64,000 bases of DNA from NCBI GenBank assembly GCA_019095985.1, contig CM032660.1:45426822-45490821 (forward strand). The letters run 5' to 3'. The notes under the pieces are model-generated. The model saw only the letters and a program-made list of their open reading frames with translations, made no database searches and was not told where the DNA came from. Source of the DNA: Streblospio benedicti (taxonomy: Eukaryota > Annelida > Polychaeta > Spionida > Spionidae). A program made the translations under genes and the position numbers. Shown in pieces: positions 47,535-59,059 of the stretch (position 1 is its first letter; each line of letters opens with the position of its first letter).

Positions 47535-47639
47535 TTGGTGGCTGGGCTTGCGTATCTATGGCGTGCACTTCCACCTTCTGGGCTCCACTGGTGTTGGGAC
47601 AGCGTCCACCACAGCCTCGACCTCAGATTAATCTTAGTT

Positions 47640-48480
47640 TATATTCGATTTTAGAAAGTTTTATTGTAAGTATTTTTGTTAATGAAGTGCTTTGAACTAT
47701 GCATGCTATTTATGGATATGTTCTGGAAGTGCATGTCTGCTCTTTATAGATACTGTAAAACTTACATTTAAGACACCGCTATAAAGAGACCACCTTTATA
47801 AGGAGACCAGTAGTTCTATAATAGATGAGTATGACGGTCTCAAGATTTTATAAACTGACCCACATAAATCTCCCTAAATATACCACCTCTCGATGTTGTT
47901 ACTTGTGGTCAGTCCAATGGCAGTCTTAATGGAAATGCTCTACTCTAAAGGTTAAAAGTTATTACCCTACCCTCATGGTGTTGTTGACCTGAAAAGAGAT
48001 AACCCAGACACTATTTAGCATTCGTCCAAAATAAGTATGCTAAGATATAATTGACTCTTTCCACCAGTAGATCTACACTTATAAAAAATACTTTTCTTTC
48101 TATTTAATTTTTAAATATATTAAAGATAACTTTATTTGAAATGCATGTTTCCTATTGAAAGTTTTAAATTTACTAAGTTTTTATTTAAGCATCATCTACC
48201 TCCAGGACTTGGGAAGCTTTCTTCGTGGCCGGTCTTTTATGCTTCGACAGCTTGTCACCAGAAGCTGCGTTTTTTTCTTTTCCCTGGAGAGATGTGTTAT
48301 ATCTTCTCTCACAGTTATTCACTCACGGTCTCCTCGACCTCGTTGTTCAAATTGCGAAAAATTAAATGGCGCCGACGTACGGTCGGTGACTTTTATATGC
48401 GCGGTGCGAACGCCACACAGGTGCTGTGTCAGAAAATAGGTATCGACGTGCCACGGACAGGTTGAAAATAGCACCCACTA
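47640..48480. other. Gene-free stretch
   Basis: AT-rich with a short GC-richer patch near 48200-48420. Open frames there show no family pattern. Confidence 0.35.
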
Positions 48481-48482
48481 AT

Positions 48483-48580
48483 ACACGGATTTTTGAGAAA
48501 ATGTGACATAATATACAAATATCTGAGAAAAAATGGTACTTAATATACCGATATCTGAGAAAAATGTGACTTAAATATAA
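48483..48580. repeat. Short tandem repeat, about three units of 37 bases
   Basis: The unit is roughly ATATCTGAGAAAAAATGGTA followed by CTTAATATACCG, with variation between units. Confidence 0.6.
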
Positions 48581-48650
48581 TAAAATGTGAAAAAGACATC
48601 CAGTTTCTGGGCATGTCCATACTCACCTCGATAATTTGTGACGACCCACG

Positions 48651-48688
48651 CCCCCCCCCCCCCCCCCCCCACCCCCCCCCCCCCCCCC
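48651..48688. repeat. Poly-C tract interrupted by one A
   Basis: Twenty C, one A, seventeen C. The length is uncertain because such tracts sequence badly. Confidence 0.85.
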
Positions 48689-49384
48689 TTTCTCCCCCAA
48701 GCACTTCCACTTGCAAAAGTTAATTGTCATAGTCGGTACCAAACATAATGTGCTACGCTATTTTGTGGGCTGTATGAGCTTCACAATGAGATTAGTCTAG
48801 TGCCAATGGTCTCTTGGAACATAACATGCATGAAATGTGCTTATATAATATCACGACTAATCACTGTGCTTTGTCTCGTGTTTTGTGTTACTCACACAGT
48901 AGAAGTAGACTGAAACTCATACTATTATATTTTGCACCAATATCAACCGATAATCATAAGGAACTTCCATAGTGTTGAATCATCATTTTCTTTACAGTTC
49001 AATAGCTAATGCCGGGCTTGTGATTTATAAGTGGTTTGCATTGTTATCTAAAAACAAGATGAGGGCTGACTTTTGCTTGATTATCATGATATTTGGTCGA
49101 ATCAGTTGTGATAAGAGAACTCGGTTGATCTTCAGTGAGGGTGTGAAGGGAGCCGGGGTGGCCCGGGAGGCGCTTGGTTGTGCACGTGACAGGATAGACA
49201 CAGATGGAGACACGTTTAGGGTGGAGGGATGTGAGAAGGTGCAGCATGTCACAAGAGGAGAGCTAGCTCTGCAAAGGGGTAAATATGCATTTTGCATGCT
49301 TCTTCTCATAACAGGGCTTTTTGTCACAGTGTTTGAAATTTTTGTTTGAAATCATCAGAAATAATGAAAATGAAATGATCAAAG

Positions 49385-49530
49385 TAACTACCAATAAAGG
49401 GAGTTGGACTCGTCACCAGAAGGTCATGGGTTCGATTCCCAGTCGGGTCTGTTGGTGGGTGTTGAGCAAACTTACCTCTAACAGGTTGCACACTGCTCCG
49501 TGGTACCTACACGTCAATTAGGTCTACTGG
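49385..49530 (+). repeat. tRNA-related SINE remnant
   Basis: GGTCATGGGTTCGATTCCCA carries a good Pol III B box (GGTTCGATTCC type, at 49428-49440) within a T-arm-like stem, followed by GTCGGGTCTG. The upstream half, where the A box should be, is poor (GAGTTGGACTCGTCACCAGA). It is not a functional tRNA: no acceptor stem or full cloverleaf can be drawn. Most likely the head of a SINE. Confidence 0.5.
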
Positions 49531-50625
49531 TTTATTGTATTGAAAGAGTAAATGAGTGATTGTGTGAGTGATCTGCATTGTGCACATAAGATTTTTTTTT
49601 CTAAAGAAGATGCAGATTGATGCCCAGCTTTGAAAAATCTAGTATTACTTAAGTAGGTGGGATTAGCGTCTGCTATGTGTCACAAAACCATTTCTTGCTT
49701 GTACAAATCGTATTGATGCAATAGTGAAAAGTGTACCCTTTTAACGGCTACTTTAATATATTATCGTTTTTCTGGGGGTTCAGCACACACCTATTTTTAC
49801 CAATCATGGAATGCATGTTATATCTCAGCGCCATGGCGTATGGGTTTTCCACCACCCTTAAAGGTTTAGCCTATTTGCATTTCGTTTTTTTAGGGAAAGT
49901 GTATGTACTTTCCCCCAGAAATTATTTGAATACTAATTTGGGACATCAGGAGTAAGGCCCGAATACGGGAGTACGCACTAGTCAAATGAAATTAAGTCCT
50001 AATAAGTTTTTAGTTATAAAATAACGCTTGTAATTTGCCAAAATTTAAAATCAAAATCAATTAAAACAATTATTTCTGTTCATTTCCCTTTAGCAAAAAT
50101 ATTTTGATTACATTTGTAATGTAATAATCTTCTAATTCTTCTCATTTGATTTGCTGATAATCGTATGAAAAATATTAAATAATATTCACAATGCAAACTC
50201 CATTCCGCTTATCTGTCGGTTTATTGATGCACAATGACCTCAAAACTTTATCACAATGGTCAAATTAGCTGTACATTTTGTGAAAAGGTAGATGCAAAAA
50301 TAACTTTGAAATGTGGTCAAAAACGTTGGAATGGGAAAACTACTGACTACATATAACTATCAACTACAATATTTTACATCTGGTGGGTGGCATTTACAAT
50401 TTATGAAAGTGTCACGATGGTTAGATTATTCTCCTGACTTCCCAGCTATTGTTGAAAAATTGCATACTATTTCAATCTGCTCATGTCAAAACTTATCGAT
50501 CGGCATTCTCTCACTCAATGCATGACGAAATAGTAGTCCGGCAGATGACAAGGTATACCTCATGATACCTGGAAGTGCGAGTTAAAGGTTTTTTTCTCTG
50601 CTGATTATTAATAGTTAGGCCCCTA
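49531..50625. other. Gene-free stretch
   Basis: AT-rich; nothing recognised. Confidence 0.35.
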
Positions 50626-50927
50626 TAAGGGAACGATCATAAATAATAATACTGGGGGGGGGGTCGTCCAAAAAGGTGGGTGGGGGGTCGTCCAACTTTT
50701 CTGATTCCTTTTGGGGGGGTTGCTGAACTTTTTTATCATGCTACGGTACATTTTTTTCAAATATTTTCTTTTAGCAATGCAATGACTATATAGAGGACTT
50801 TTTCTTTAGCGGGTTGGGGGGGGGGAGGTCACTCAATGTTGATGTGGGGGTCGGTTAACTTTTTTTCAAGCCCCAAAAATGGACGACCCCCCCCCCCGGT
50901 ATCGTTATTTATGATCGTTCTCCCTAA
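50626..50927. repeat. MITE with AGGGA(GA)ACGATCATAAATAA ends
   Basis: The left AAGGGAACGATCATAAATAA and right TTATTTATGATCGTTCTCCC are inverted, followed inward by G/C runs and GGGGTCGTCCA against TGGACGACCCC. It is 302 bases with a G-rich interior, and in plan resembles the element at 30843-31239. Confidence 0.7.
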
Positions 50928-51771
50928 TGATATTCAGGTGGGTGGCACCACTCTGCCACCCTTGAGCATTTTTCATAAAAATGGAAAATCCAATATGGCC
51001 ACCATCTCCAGTGGTATATCTTGTTTAATAATCAACACAGAAACCTAATTCTGGTGCATCTTATTGCACTACGTTTTGGCTTGTAACAATTTGTTTTCCT
51101 TATGCACTTATTCTAAAAATATTTGGAAATGATTTAAATTACGCACCTGTACCAAACGTTTTGTGTGTCTAAGCAACGTAGAAAGATATGCACACTTATG
51201 CACAGAAATTTCAGCATTTTCAAACTTTAAAGTTTTGTTGTTGTTTTTTCAATTTTATTTCTATTTATTTTCAAAACCAAGTCAACACACATAACAATGA
51301 TTATTATTGAAACACAGTGTCTTGAGTGAGCATATTAGCTAAATCATTGTTGAACAATTGAATTACAGTGTTTCCGTTTCTAAATATAATCAAATTTTTT
51401 AAAAAATGTACAAATTTCGAACATGGCTAACAAAAAACAAATGATTATTGATTGAAGCTATATGTACATTATATCATTGGATACATAATCAAATTTATTG
51501 AAAGTTGAAAACTTCTATGTAAATGAAATGTACCCACAAATTTACTTACATAGTAATTAAGTAGAAAAATTAGACATTGTCTATATAAAGTTTTCAAAGT
51601 TTAACTAACAACTTACATTTGACACAAAGTGAACATCATATACATTCATCTTAACTACAACCTATAAATAGTACAAGACAGTACATCTTAAAATCTAAAA
51701 TACTAATTACATTTTCTAAAATTCAAAACATATGATATACTGTTTATAATCTTCATTGGTGCTTTTTTCCT
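50928..51771. other. Gene-free stretch, 3' flank of the stomatin-like gene
   Basis: AT-rich. No clear poly-A tail or polyadenylation hexamer stands out next to the gene end. Confidence 0.35.
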
Positions 51772-53251
51772 TTACACAATAGATTTCATCGCACCATGTA
51801 CATCCATTCCTTCCATTATATCCATTGGAATAGGGAAGAGAACCGTGGAATTTTTCTCTGCTGCCATATTGGTCAGAGTCTGAAGGTACCTCAGCTGAAG
51901 AGCACCCGGTGATAGGCTTAAAACATCGGCAGCTTTCTTCAGAGCTTTTGATGCGTTCATTTCTCCTTTAGCAGCAATCACTTTGGCTAATGCTTCTCTC
52001 TGTGCCTCTGCTTCAGTAGCCATGGCTCTCTGCAACTGCATCGGCAGTCTGACATCTTTGATCTCAACTCTTTCCACCTTGACACCCCAGGGGTCAGTGC
52101 CTTCATCCAGGAACATTTGCATGTCACGACTCAAACTTTCTCTTCGATAAGGATTTCTGACAGGGACTTGGTTCCAAGGAAATTTCGAAGGGTCGTTTGT
52201 GCAAGGAATCTTGTTGAATAATTTGCATTCTCAACATTTATAACTGAAAGCAATGGATCAAATATCTTGAAATAAACAACAGCATCGACTGCAATTGTTA
52301 CAGAATCTTTGGTGAGTATTTCTTGAGGTGGTATGTCAAATGATAATGTTCTCAAATCCACTTTGATGCACTTGTCTGTACAGGGAACTATAAAGAAAAG
52401 ACCTGGTCCCCTAGCATGTGCCATGACTCTTCCCAGACGAAAGATAACTGCTCGTTCATATTCTTGAACAACCTTCAGGCAGAAGAACAAAGTAAATGGG
52501 AAAAGGGGAAGGATTATTAGAAGACAAAATATGTGAATTAGTGCATCGCAACACGCGCCACAACCGCCTGAATCATTTTTGGGGTGCTGGTAGCCAATTA
52601 GAGCTTGCTTCTTCTTTTCAAAACTTGGCCTCCTCATCATCTCTTTGATAATCACACTTTCTGTATTCCTAGCAATAACCCTTTGCTCCATATATTCCTG
52701 TCGTACGTCCCATCTTGTTTCCCGCCTTGCAGAAGAAGCCCTCCTACTATTCGACATTTTTGAATCTCGAGTTTGTAAATACTTATTCAGAGTGCCAGTA
52801 TCCGACGAGTAGGTGTCTCTCATTTCACTCTGGATAAATTCAGATTCTTCTGGATCTTCGAAATGAATCTCACCAGCTTTCCGTTGACTTATGGTGGATT
52901 GTGCTTCTTTAGGTCTATCACTCTTTATCTCTGAAGGATCAACTTGCACTGGACTTGCATTTGCATTTGGTATCACCTCCTTACTTCCCTCCCTTGATGC
53001 AGGAGCACTGGGTTCTTTTACAGGCCCTTCTCTAGCTCCATCTTTTAGATCACTCAAGTCGTCTACTGAATTTGGAACAGATTGCTTAATATCAGATTTA
53101 GATAAGCTTTAGGATTGTTAAATTGAATCATTAATGCTGAAACATCTGCAACTGAACCAGCTCTCAACCAGATTTTGAACTGGGTTGAAGATCTGCCATT
53201 TTTATATAAATCTGGTGAATTCTCCAAAAAGTCTTGAAATTGCCTTGCCAA
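51772..53251 (-). pseudogene. Intronless stomatin/SPFH-family gene with two apparent frame breaks
   Basis: The main frame (53057-52131, 308 residues) has a charged N-terminal region, a hydrophobic hairpin at about residues 173-195 (LIHIFCLLIILPLFPFTLFF), then an SPFH/PHB domain: VVQEYERAVIFRLGRV, GPGLFFIVPCTDKCIKVDLR, TKDSVTIAVDAVVYFKI, TTLRNFLGTKSLSEIL. There the frame breaks and the rest continues at 52134-51772: DPWGVKVERVEIKDVRLP, AMATEAEAQREALAKVIAAK, QLRYLQTLTNMAAEKNSTVL. A second break near 53060-53110 separates an upstream 53251 start (MARQFQDFLENSPDLYKNGR). Stomatins are inner-leaflet membrane scaffolds that modulate channels. Stomatin genes normally have several introns, so this looks like a retrocopy. 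The N-terminal extension of over 150 residues is unusual. Sequencing errors could explain the breaks. Confidence 0.7.
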
Positions 53252-53280
53252 GTGTCACTTGGAATGTCCCAATAAGACAA

Positions 53281-54145
53281 AATTTACTCTGTATAACATT
53301 TTCAAACTATTAACTATTTGATAAAGGGAAAATATTTATTTTCTCAATAATCATTACCAGATGAGTAAATATTCCAAGAAAAACTGAATGAACTAAAAAA
53401 TTGAACAGTACAGACTAGATATAATTTGAAAAAATTCATTTTGAATTAGGTTTGTAACAATAACAACAGAATGAATATGTAGGTTCTGCACAAATATTTC
53501 TCTGTGGTGAGACTCCCTGGGGAAAGGCTTGGATTTCTAACATCCGGCAATTTTTTACCTTATTTTTAATGATTGAGTTGAAAGCTCAAACAATGTAATC
53601 AATCAATTTTGGTTATTTTTGTCATTAGCAATATTTTCCAAAAACGACTTGTAGAGAATCATGGCAGTATGAGATGGGCAAAACAGACTCTTCGATTTTG
53701 TTTCTGATGTTATGTAGAGCTGAATCTGGCTTTAGTTGAACCAAGAATGATTCAACAAGTTGAAAGGATGACAGAGGTGTAATTAATTTTGACGGATTTT
53801 TTTTTAATTTTTCAATTATTTTGAGAATTGTGCTTTAAGGCAAGCAAGTGTATTAGTGAAATAATAGATGAGATGTTTTTAAAACAGACTAAACCATCTA
53901 TGGCTTGTGCACCCAATAATGACAATTTAGTTGAACACTAAGAAAAGATTCATGACTGGATTTCTGCTTCAGATCATCAAACATTTATAATTTGGACGCA
54001 CTATTGCTGAGGATAAATGGAATGTCTACATTGAATTTTAATGCTGACAAGCTGTTATTAGAACCAGCTCTTCCATGTTTTATTACTGATATTTAAATTC
54101 AAGAAAGTAGATTTTTAAAAATTTCTCCAAAACCTCTTGTCTACA
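53281..54145. repeat. Tandem duplication upstream of the stomatin-like gene, copy 1
   Basis: Shares landmarks with 54180-55090 in the same order: CAAACTATTAACTATTTGAT, AATATTTCTCTGTGGTGAGA, TTTTTAATGATTGAGTTGA, AGATCATCAAAC and GATATTTAAATTCAAGAAAG. Non-coding. Confidence 0.7.
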
Positions 54146-54179
54146 GACTGCACTAGACAGAATACAATTTGACACCAAT

Positions 54180-55090
54180 GACAATTGTGTATAACAGTTT
54201 CAAACTATTAACTATTTGATAAAGCTGAAAATTTTATTTTTGATTATAATCATTTTTACTTTGATGAGTAAAACATTTAGAAAAATGGAATGAACTAAAA
54301 AATCATCTACAGTAAGACAAGTATAATTTAAAAAATTCATGTTTCATTATTTAGACTAGACAAATACCTTTCAAATGTAGGTTCTGCATAAATATTTCTC
54401 TGTGGTGAGACTCCCAGGGGGTATATCCTTTCTAACATCAAATCCATTATGATTTTTAATGATTGAGTTGAGACATTTAGGATGTAATCAATTTTAATGA
54501 TTTTTTTGTAATTAGCCATAATTTCCAATCGCTTTTTAGAGCAATCAGGTATGACATAAATGTGATGAGATGCTTTGCAAAAACAGACTATGACCCTGGC
54601 TATGTTTTAGCTTGAAATTGGCTGGATTAAATCCCAGAAAACATTCAAGGGTTTAGCGCAACATGCACAAATTACATTTTGGACGCACTATGCATTCTTT
54701 TAATTTTCAATTATTTTTGAGAATTGTGCTGTTATGAGGGTAGCCAAAGTGTATTAGTGAAATAGTAAATGTCGCAAGTGATTTTTAAAAAACAATTTTT
54801 AAATATCCATGTTTATCTCTGCACTAATAATAAACAATTTCATACAGCTTACAAAAATGTAATTCATGATGACTGTGTGTAACAGTATCAGATCATCAAA
54901 CTTATTTTTTTTTTAACGTGGTTTCGAACATTTTATATTTGACGTTTAAACATTTAGGATAAATGGAATGTCTAAATTGATATTTATGATAAATACAAGT
55001 GTTACATAAGCATTTCTATGTTTTTTTATTTGATATTTAAATTCAAGAAAGTAAAACATTAAAGTTCAAATTTTGCTAGTCTACAGCTCT
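54180..55090. repeat. Tandem duplication, copy 2
   Basis: Counterpart of 53281-54145 with many small indels and substitutions, so the duplication is old. Non-coding. Confidence 0.7.
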
Positions 55091-55889
55091 ATTCCCTTTG
55101 ACCAAATCTAGAATACTATTAAATTAAAGTTAGACACATATAGTGCTGCTGTTGTTTTCCTGTCGCATGTGAGTAACGATTTAGAAATAATTTCAAAAGT
55201 ACCACAGATATGCATAGTCATTGAAAGTATTTAAATAAATATTTACAAACCCTCCAACAAAACTCTTCAAATTTCATAAAGAAACCGCATGAAGAATGTC
55301 CAAGAATGCACAATTACTTTAGCCTAGACATGGCCTTTGCAATTTTCATAATATTCATCATTAAATGTAATCGTGATACATATATATCCTAGCCCATATC
55401 AATTTAATATCTAGATTGTCTAGATCTCATTACACATTCATACAGTAGAACCTTTAATCAAAGGTTTAGCTCAGTGGCCAAATAAATACGTTTTGATCAA
55501 AGCAATACATAAATGTGCTGGTTGATAATCATGATCCAAGTCTTGTTTTCACGACTGACTTTAACATGTTTTTACACCACATTATTGGTACACTTATTAT
55601 GTCCCAGATGGCTACTACCCACTCGGTCAAAGAAGCACACATGCTTTTTGCGCTAAACCAATTCTATCCATCCGTGTCTATTGTCTAAATGGTAAATTAA
55701 TACATAATACAACCACGCTGTAAAAACTAAAAAGCCACAGATAAAACCGTCAAAACTAGGTGAAGCAATATGTAAATAGAAGGAAATTTCGACATACATA
55801 ATTACATCGTGCACATTAGAAGAGACCCCATCTCTGAAGTGCTAAATTGACATCTGTCATTAGAAATGCACGTGTACTGATGCTTATAT
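55091..55889. other. Gene-free stretch
   Basis: AT-rich; nothing recognised. Confidence 0.35.
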
Positions 55890-57240
55890 TTTTTTTTTTT
55901 TTTTTTTTTGGTGTTTGAACTAAAACTGAAAGCATACATTCTCTTTACCCTCATGTACCACTGGTTAAACATACTTTTAAAACAAACTCACTTCCAACTT
56001 TCAAAGTGAAATAGTAGCCATACAATGACCATAAAACATTTTTTCCAATGCTCTCAATGTATAAAAAAAAACTTTCAATAATACTTTATGTAAAGGTAGA
56101 CATGAAATAACCAATGAATTTACATTTTTTTTTTACCATATTAACCCATCCTGATCCTTCATACCATATGAATAGTAAATCTACTGCATACTGTAGAATG
56201 TTATGTAAATTTTTAAAATTAAAGAATCAAAGTTACACACCTATTCATTCACCATGTTACAAACAAAGTTTACATGGTATTCATATTAAAAAACTTTAAT
56301 TTTGTCTTTGGATAAATCTCGGTATTTTGAAATAAAATATGTATTAAATAAATAAAACCTCTCACGTCGTCCTCATTGCCAAATAGAGGACTCTTTATAT
56401 TACTAGGTTCAACATTATCTAAACCATCTACATAGTGGTGTAACACCTGTAATGTATTTGATTCAGCTAGCATATTAACTTTTACAACTAGTTTTTCATT
56501 TATATAGTTCATATCTATTTGTCCATTTCTTAATTTTAGATTACCAATACATTCAAACCCAGAATTAATCCAGCTAGTAAAATAAGGATTTTTTTCACTA
56601 CCATTTAGTAATAGCTTGACATTGTGGTTGCCAAACAACGGCTGCTCTAGCAATGCCAAATTTATATTCCCTGGATGATTCAATTTAGCCCTATTGTAAG
56701 ACATGATAACTTGTTGGTAAAATTCTGGCAAAGTATCAACCATAGAACACATTTTACTGTTGTTTGCCATCGTTCTCAATATATACTCATCTTTTCCTAA
56801 TCTATTCATATACTTCAGAGGAATCTCAGTCCAGTTATCTCCCTTACATTTTAAGAGCCTAGGCACCCAGGCAGCCTTGGCCGCCATTATATACGTTTTA
56901 ATATCTATCATTCCAAGACCGCCCTGCTTTGTTTTATTTATTTTGGACTTGCGCTTAATTCTTTCCACTTTCCCCCATAAAAACCTATAAAACAAGCTAT
57001 TAATCTGTTTAATGGTAATATCATTTGGCATATTACAACACGAAGCTACAAACCCAATTTTAGATAAAGCAAGAGACTTGACAATTTGTACCTTTCCAAT
57101 TAGCGTTAATCTTCTTTGTTTCCATATATTTAACAAACGTTCTATATTTGTTATCCGATTACACCAGTTAAGTTTATAACATTCATTCTTATCATTACCT
57201 ACATATATACCCAGACATCTAATGGGAGATACAGGCCAAT
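55890..57240 (-). mobile_element. Tx1/L1-like LINE, C-terminal part of ORF2 with 3' tail
   Basis: The minus-strand frame from about 57235 to 56270 begins SPIRCLGIYVGNDKNECYKL, then WKQRRLTLIGKVQIVKSLAL, FYRFLWGKVERIKRKSKINK, KQGGLGMIDIKTYIMAAKAA. This is the thumb/C-terminal region of L1/Tx1-clade ORF2, followed by a few hundred residues of C-terminal sequence. The frame is open for over 310 codons, so the insertion is fairly young. A run of T on the plus strand at about 55890-55909 is a likely poly-A tail, giving a 3' UTR of roughly 360 bases. It is 5'-truncated, as is usual for LINEs. Confidence 0.8.
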
Positions 57241-57642
57241 TTATATTAGCAAGCTTGCAATTGTTTTGCTTGAGTCCACTTGGTTTGCAACTTTGGGTGG
57301 CAAATTTTCATTGGTTGTATCATGTTGCTGGACCATCAGGCCAAATGATCCCGCTTGTTGGCCTTGAATCGGTGGTGGCCAAAGTGTTCAAATCAGCATT
57401 TGAAGCGTTATCTTGATACGTAAAAATTAAAAACCAATGATATACCACAATTTGGCTGTTAAAACCTTTATCACTTCATTAAACATGTAAATGATGGTTC
57501 ATGTCTTTTCCCAATAGATGTCTTAGAATGACCATTGAGTTAAAATTGCCTCTTAATACCACAATAATGAAATATTCAGCTTAATTTCGAGATTTGTTGG
57601 GAAAATTTCTTTGGTTTCAAAATGTACAAATATTTGCTTGGA

Positions 57643-58560
57643 GTCTAATTTCAAAACTAATGGTTGGATTATGTTCTTATTAGGCCAAAAGTGACTCTAT
57701 ATACTCTATTTGATATTTCTGAAAGGAAATGTCATTGCCTTGATTCGTTTTTATACAGCGGGATGTCAAATAAAAATGCATCTGCCCTACCCCTAAATGA
57801 TGATTTCTAATGTGTTTTTCCCAAGTTGCTTGTGGATACAATTATATTCTTCTCTCTCTCTTCTATGGCAAGTAAGCTCCTGCCCACTATATTGACATAG
57901 CTTGAAGACACATCTTTCATTTAACTATATCAAGTGGCCCAGACGGGACTCGAACTCACGACGAACTTGATATAACTGAATGTATGTTTGATTCATCCTT
58001 GGTTTTTTTGTTCATGATTTAAAGAATTTAATGGATACAAATAGAAACCCAAATGGTATTAACAATGGTTTCTATTGGTATCTATTAAATTCTTTGAACT
58101 TGATATAGTTAAATGGAAGATGTGTCTTCAAGCTATGTCAATATAGTGGGCAGGAGCTTGCTTGCCATAGAAGAGAGAGAGATTGAAGAATATAATTAAA
58201 TGATGTTTGACTGAAAAATTCAAATATTGAAGATCATGACCCCTTTGTATGATACTTATTGCCTTTTTCTTGCTTGGTTTTCACTGAATAGGTTATCCAT
58301 ATAATTCTATAACATTTTGACCTGGTATAATTCTATAACATTTTGACCTGGTGCAACCTTCACTGGATTTGAAAAATCCAAGATGGCCGCCATCGAATCG
58401 AACAAATTTTTACTTTTACTCTAATGTTTCTACTATTTGTGATAGAATGATGATTTTGTTGTCTAGAAGTATGTTTCTTGAAAAACTAATGAAAACAAAT
58501 GTATGTAAATTATATTGACCATTCTAATCCTTGTTAAATCCAATATGGCTGTCAACAGCA
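57643..58560. repeat. Left long inverted repeat of a large TIR element
   Basis: Read forward, CTAATTTCAAAACTAATGGT, TTATTAGGCCAAAAGTG, ACAGCGGGATGTCAAATAAA, GCTTGGTTTTCACTGAATAGG, AATTCTATAACATTTTGACC and the ATGGCGGCC(AT) words recur inverted between 63480 and 64000, about 90 percent alike in the outer part. A separate 0.39-kb insertion interrupts it at 57803-58196. Because the right copy runs into the window edge, the true outer ends are not visible. Confidence 0.8.
57803..58196. mobile_element. Foldback element inserted in the left inverted repeat, 9-base target duplication
   Basis: TAAATGATG flanks it on both sides (57794-57802, 58197-58205), and the right inverted repeat has this sequence once, which proves an insertion. 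The insert has arms of about 97 bases (57841-57935 and 58099-58196), with TTCTATGGCAAG(T/C)AAGCTCC words, and a second inner hairpin at about 58018-58096. Between the arms, minus-strand GTGAGTTCGAGTCCCGTC resembles a tRNA T-arm/B box. The target length would fit a Mutator-like or LINE-mobilised origin. Confidence 0.7.
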
Positions 58561-59059
58561 TAATAATAATAGTGTAATATAACATAGCATGTTCAAATTG
58601 TCATCGCTTATTTTGTTGCAATATCAGTAAAAATGTGGTTGTTTCTTATTATTAATTGGTGTCTACTCACCATTGAAGTATAAGAAACATATAGCTTGAA
58701 TATACATTGACAAATGGGGGGGAGGGGGTATAAGGGTTGCCAATCTCCCATCTTCCAAATTTTTTGCCTCGTTTTCTCATCTCCCAAATTGTTCTTGCCT
58801 CTCTCCCATCTCCCACTTATTTCAGCCATCTCACACTTTTCACACTTTTAATGTTATTTGAAATTACAACAGCATCATTTAATTATTAATATGGCTACAT
58901 CAACCTTGATTGCCTGCTCCTTCCACTTTTCTCTGAGACATGGCACCATTTCAAAAGAACATAACAGTTACAACCTTCACTTTGTTTAAATCAATACTAC
59001 ACATTGCTTTTAATAAGATATTGTCTTGAACATTAACATGCACAGCACAATTCAGTTTG

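Noticed and set aside
48972-49349. 125-codon plus-strand frame with a hydrophobic start and a later Cys-containing segment, ending near a GTAAAT
   Set aside because: Could be an exon, but the acceptor, family and conservation are all missing; not enough to call.
49385-49460. Functional tRNA gene
   Set aside because: Only the T-arm/B-box half fits; no acceptor stem or D-arm pairing.
57222-57416. 64-codon plus-strand frame between the LINE and the left inverted repeat
   Set aside because: No domain or splice support; it may be part of the outer inverted repeat, whose partner lies beyond the window.
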